From Vibrio sinensis (GTDB lineage Bacteria > Pseudomonadota > Gammaproteobacteria > Enterobacterales > Vibrionaceae): DNA of 64,000 nucleotides. Shown piece by piece: positions 62,512 to 64,000 of this stretch (position 1 is its first letter; each line of letters opens with the position of its first letter). Under the pieces are notes generated by a model. The model was given only the letters and a program-made list of their open reading frames with translations, was not told the DNA's origin and ran no database searches. A program made the translations under genes and the position numbers. The stretch covers positions 1 through 64,000 of the forward strand of contig NZ_QVMU01000009.1 of the NCBI RefSeq assembly GCF_003605645.1, read 5' to 3'.

Positions 62512-63600
62512 ATGCGCGCTTTTATTGCTGCTCTATGTTTGAGTTTAGCTCTCACTCATTCTGCTTTTGCTGATACTTCTTCAACTCAACACTCCCCTAC
62601 ACCGACTTTCCAACAGTCTGCTGACGTACTGCGTCAAACATACGAATCACAACTCTATACACTACCGGCCTTTAAAGAAGGCCATTATGGTTTAAGGATG
62701 TATCGTCAAACGCTCGACAAAAAATATGCGTCAGCAATCTGGAGTGATATGGCACGAGTCACCAGCAAGTTAAACCGTTTTAGTGCCGAAGTTCATACGC
62801 CAGAGCAAATTCATGAATATGCTCAAAAACGCCTAAAAAGCTATATCGGTGATACCGATGAGCGCAGTCTAAGACGCTATCAAGTGACGCAAAAAATGCC
62901 TGAGTATCTTTATCTTGGTGTGGGTTTATTAGGTTCAATGGCTCGTGCGAATGAATATGGACTTAAACACCGTGAAGATCGAAAGTTACGTGAAATCATT
63001 CGACGCTACGATTTTGAAACTTATGTCACAGACGAAGAGATGATCAAAGCGTGGGCCGCTCAGTTAGCTAATCAAGTATTCTGGTTGCGACAGTTAGGCG
63101 AACGCGACCTTGTTGATACGTTTATTACTCACTTTCAGCAAGCTTACCCCGATAAGCAAGATGCTCAGCTCACTAAGCAGCAATTCGGTAATAAAATTTA
63201 CGGCATGACCCATATTATTTTTGCCGACTCACAGTACTATCAAACCTTAGTCAATGAGCAAGAACATCAGTGGATCTACGATTACTTTCGAGCCAACATT
63301 GATACAATTCTTACCCGAGCAAAAGAAGATGTAATCGCCGAGGTCGGCCTGTCATTTTTACTCGCTGGGTTAGACAATGACCCCGTGGTTCAACAAACAC
63401 GAAAAGCGATCCAAGCTTCCATCGATCAAACTCAAGGCATGATTCCATCAGTGCGAGGCGATTTTGATCTCACTCATGGTGAACATCGAAATGTGTTAGC
63501 AATTATGCTGCTAGATTGGCAAGGTGTTCACCAAGCACCAACGGTAACGGGTGACCCTGCAATATTCAAAAGCATTCCCTATGGCCTTATTATTAAGTAA
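62512..63600 (+). CDS. Secreted protein of unknown function (possibly DUF3541)
   Basis: The 362-aa protein has a signal peptide (MRAFIAALCLSLALTHSAFA) and an all-helical body with repeated Tyr/Arg/Gln-rich segments (YESQLYTLPAFKEGHYGLRMYR, THIIFADSQYYQ). Its length and composition fit the DUF3541 family of Vibrio, which I recall rather than verify. It is probably periplasmic. AACACGA/TCGTGTT followed by Ts may terminate it near 63627-63672. Confidence 0.7.
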   Translation: MRAFIAALCLSLALTHSAFADTSSTQHSPTPTFQQSADVLRQTYESQLYTLPAFKEGHYGLRMYRQTLDKKYASAIWSDMARVTSKLNRFSAEVHTPEQIHEYAQKRLKSYIGDTDERSLRRYQVTQKMPEYLYLGVGLLGSMARANEYGLKHREDRKLREIIRRYDFETYVTDEEMIKAWAAQLANQVFWLRQLGERDLVDTFITHFQQAYPDKQDAQLTKQQFGNKIYGMTHIIFADSQYYQTLVNEQEHQWIYDYFRANIDTILTRAKEDVIAEVGLSFLLAGLDNDPVVQQTRKAIQASIDQTQGMIPSVRGDFDLTHGEHRNVLAIMLLDWQGVHQAPTVTGDPAIFKSIPYGLIIK

Positions 63601-63691
63601 AAATACTTTTTACTTCGATTATCAAACACGAGATTGATGATACATGGATGATTCGTTAACATCGTGTTTTTAAAATAAAGCATTGAAACCT

Positions 63692-63907
63692 ATGTCTAAA
63701 TTTAATGAATATAAAGTCGTCCATATTGTTGAGGGTGGTTGCGGAACCATCCTATTTGGAGCCAGTGGTCTTCCTGTACAAAAAATGGAAGCAGAATTAA
63801 ACCAATATGTGCAAGATGGTTGGCAAGTAGTATTCCAAATCGTAGAGCAGAAACGCTTTATGTTATTTTGGAAACGCGAAGCGATTATTATCACGCTTGG
63901 GCGCTAA
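63692..63907 (+). CDS. DUF4177-like small protein
   Basis: The 71-aa protein reads MSKFNEYKVVHIVEGGCGTI and ends in ELNQYVQDGWQVVFQIVEQKRFMLFW, the beta-alpha-beta layout of DUF4177 (YKV.......LN..G.GW....). ATG 63692 or 63683 may be used; no clear ribosome site. Function unknown. Confidence 0.65.
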   Translation: MSKFNEYKVVHIVEGGCGTILFGASGLPVQKMEAELNQYVQDGWQVVFQIVEQKRFMLFWKREAIIITLGR

Positions 63908-64000
63908 ATTTGAAAACTCTGTCACTTAAATTGATCCACCTATACCAACGTAATGGTGGATCAAAAAAACTACTCAATATCGAATGCAACTATGAACCGA
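63908..64000. other. Window end, hairpin only
   Basis: TTGATCCACC (63931-63940) and GGTGGATCAA (63955-63964) form a perfect 10-bp stem, followed by A on the plus strand. No T tract follows, so it is not a clear terminator. No gene in the remaining bases. Confidence 0.5.

Noticed and set aside
63931..63964. Terminator at the window end
   Set aside because: The 10-bp stem is perfect, but it is followed by A, not T, on the plus strand and by no T run on the minus strand.

Overview
The window reads as a gammaproteobacterial, Vibrio-type chromosome, most likely the smaller chromosome of a Vibrio. That rests on a complete rbsDACBKR ribose operon, a divergent RNase II/DeaD pair, a large secreted GH18 chitinase, a TAXI-type TRAP transporter, a CatB-type acetyltransferase very like the Vibrio chromosomal enzymes, and several small Vibrio-type proteins. 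Most of it is ordinary accessory metabolism and transport. The exception is a foreign, AT-rich block of about 17.5 kb in the first half.

Layout: (1) 0.3-4.6 kb is a YegU/YegV/YegW-like nucleoside/ADP-ribose cassette: PfkB kinase, NCS1 permease, ADP-ribosylglycohydrolase, divergent GntR regulator, with an 11-bp-phased repeat array in the shared promoter. (2) 5-9.3 kb is a three-gene signalling cluster: REC-TPR protein, membrane GGDEF-EAL protein with a degenerate GGDEF, soluble zinc-binding (CZB) chemoreceptor-like protein. (3) 9.3-11.1 kb is gene-poor with gene remnants, followed by the chitinase. (4) 14,283-31,848 is an integrative mobilizable element in the 3' end of tRNA-Ser(UGA). Its ends are marked by a 32-bp exact direct repeat, and the active-looking integrase lies beside the intact tRNA gene. 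Inside are an ATPase-TOPRIM gene pair, a mobilization module (relaxase with a nested mobB-like gene, MobC-like protein, candidate oriT, KfrA-like protein, and a second integrase broken by an 11-bp tandem duplication), an IS10-like remnant, a methyltransferase-HNH pair, a RloC/PrrC-like ATPase carrying anticodon-nuclease-type residues, and two unknown small genes.

(5) 32-39.5 kb holds a MaoC hydratase, a phosphate-binding protein, a DUF3024-like protein and a TetR-MFP-RND efflux operon. (6) 39.7-44.3 kb holds rnb and deaD, back to back. (7) 44.3-54.3 kb holds a TRAP permease/receptor pair and the ribose operon with a clear RbsR-type operator. (8) 54.4-64 kb is a series of small genes: DUF3012 lipoprotein, CatB, DUF924, LysE/ArgO exporter, VOC, cupin, Rof-like Rho antagonist, a stand-alone malate synthase G domain divergent from a RamB/ScfR-type regulator, AlkB, a possible DUF3541 protein and a DUF4177-like protein.

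The best candidates for new biology are the defence-like cargo of the tRNA-Ser element, the nested mobB-like gene, the integrase frameshift, and the orphan malate synthase G domain paired with its regulator. All function calls come from reading motifs by eye; no database search was run.
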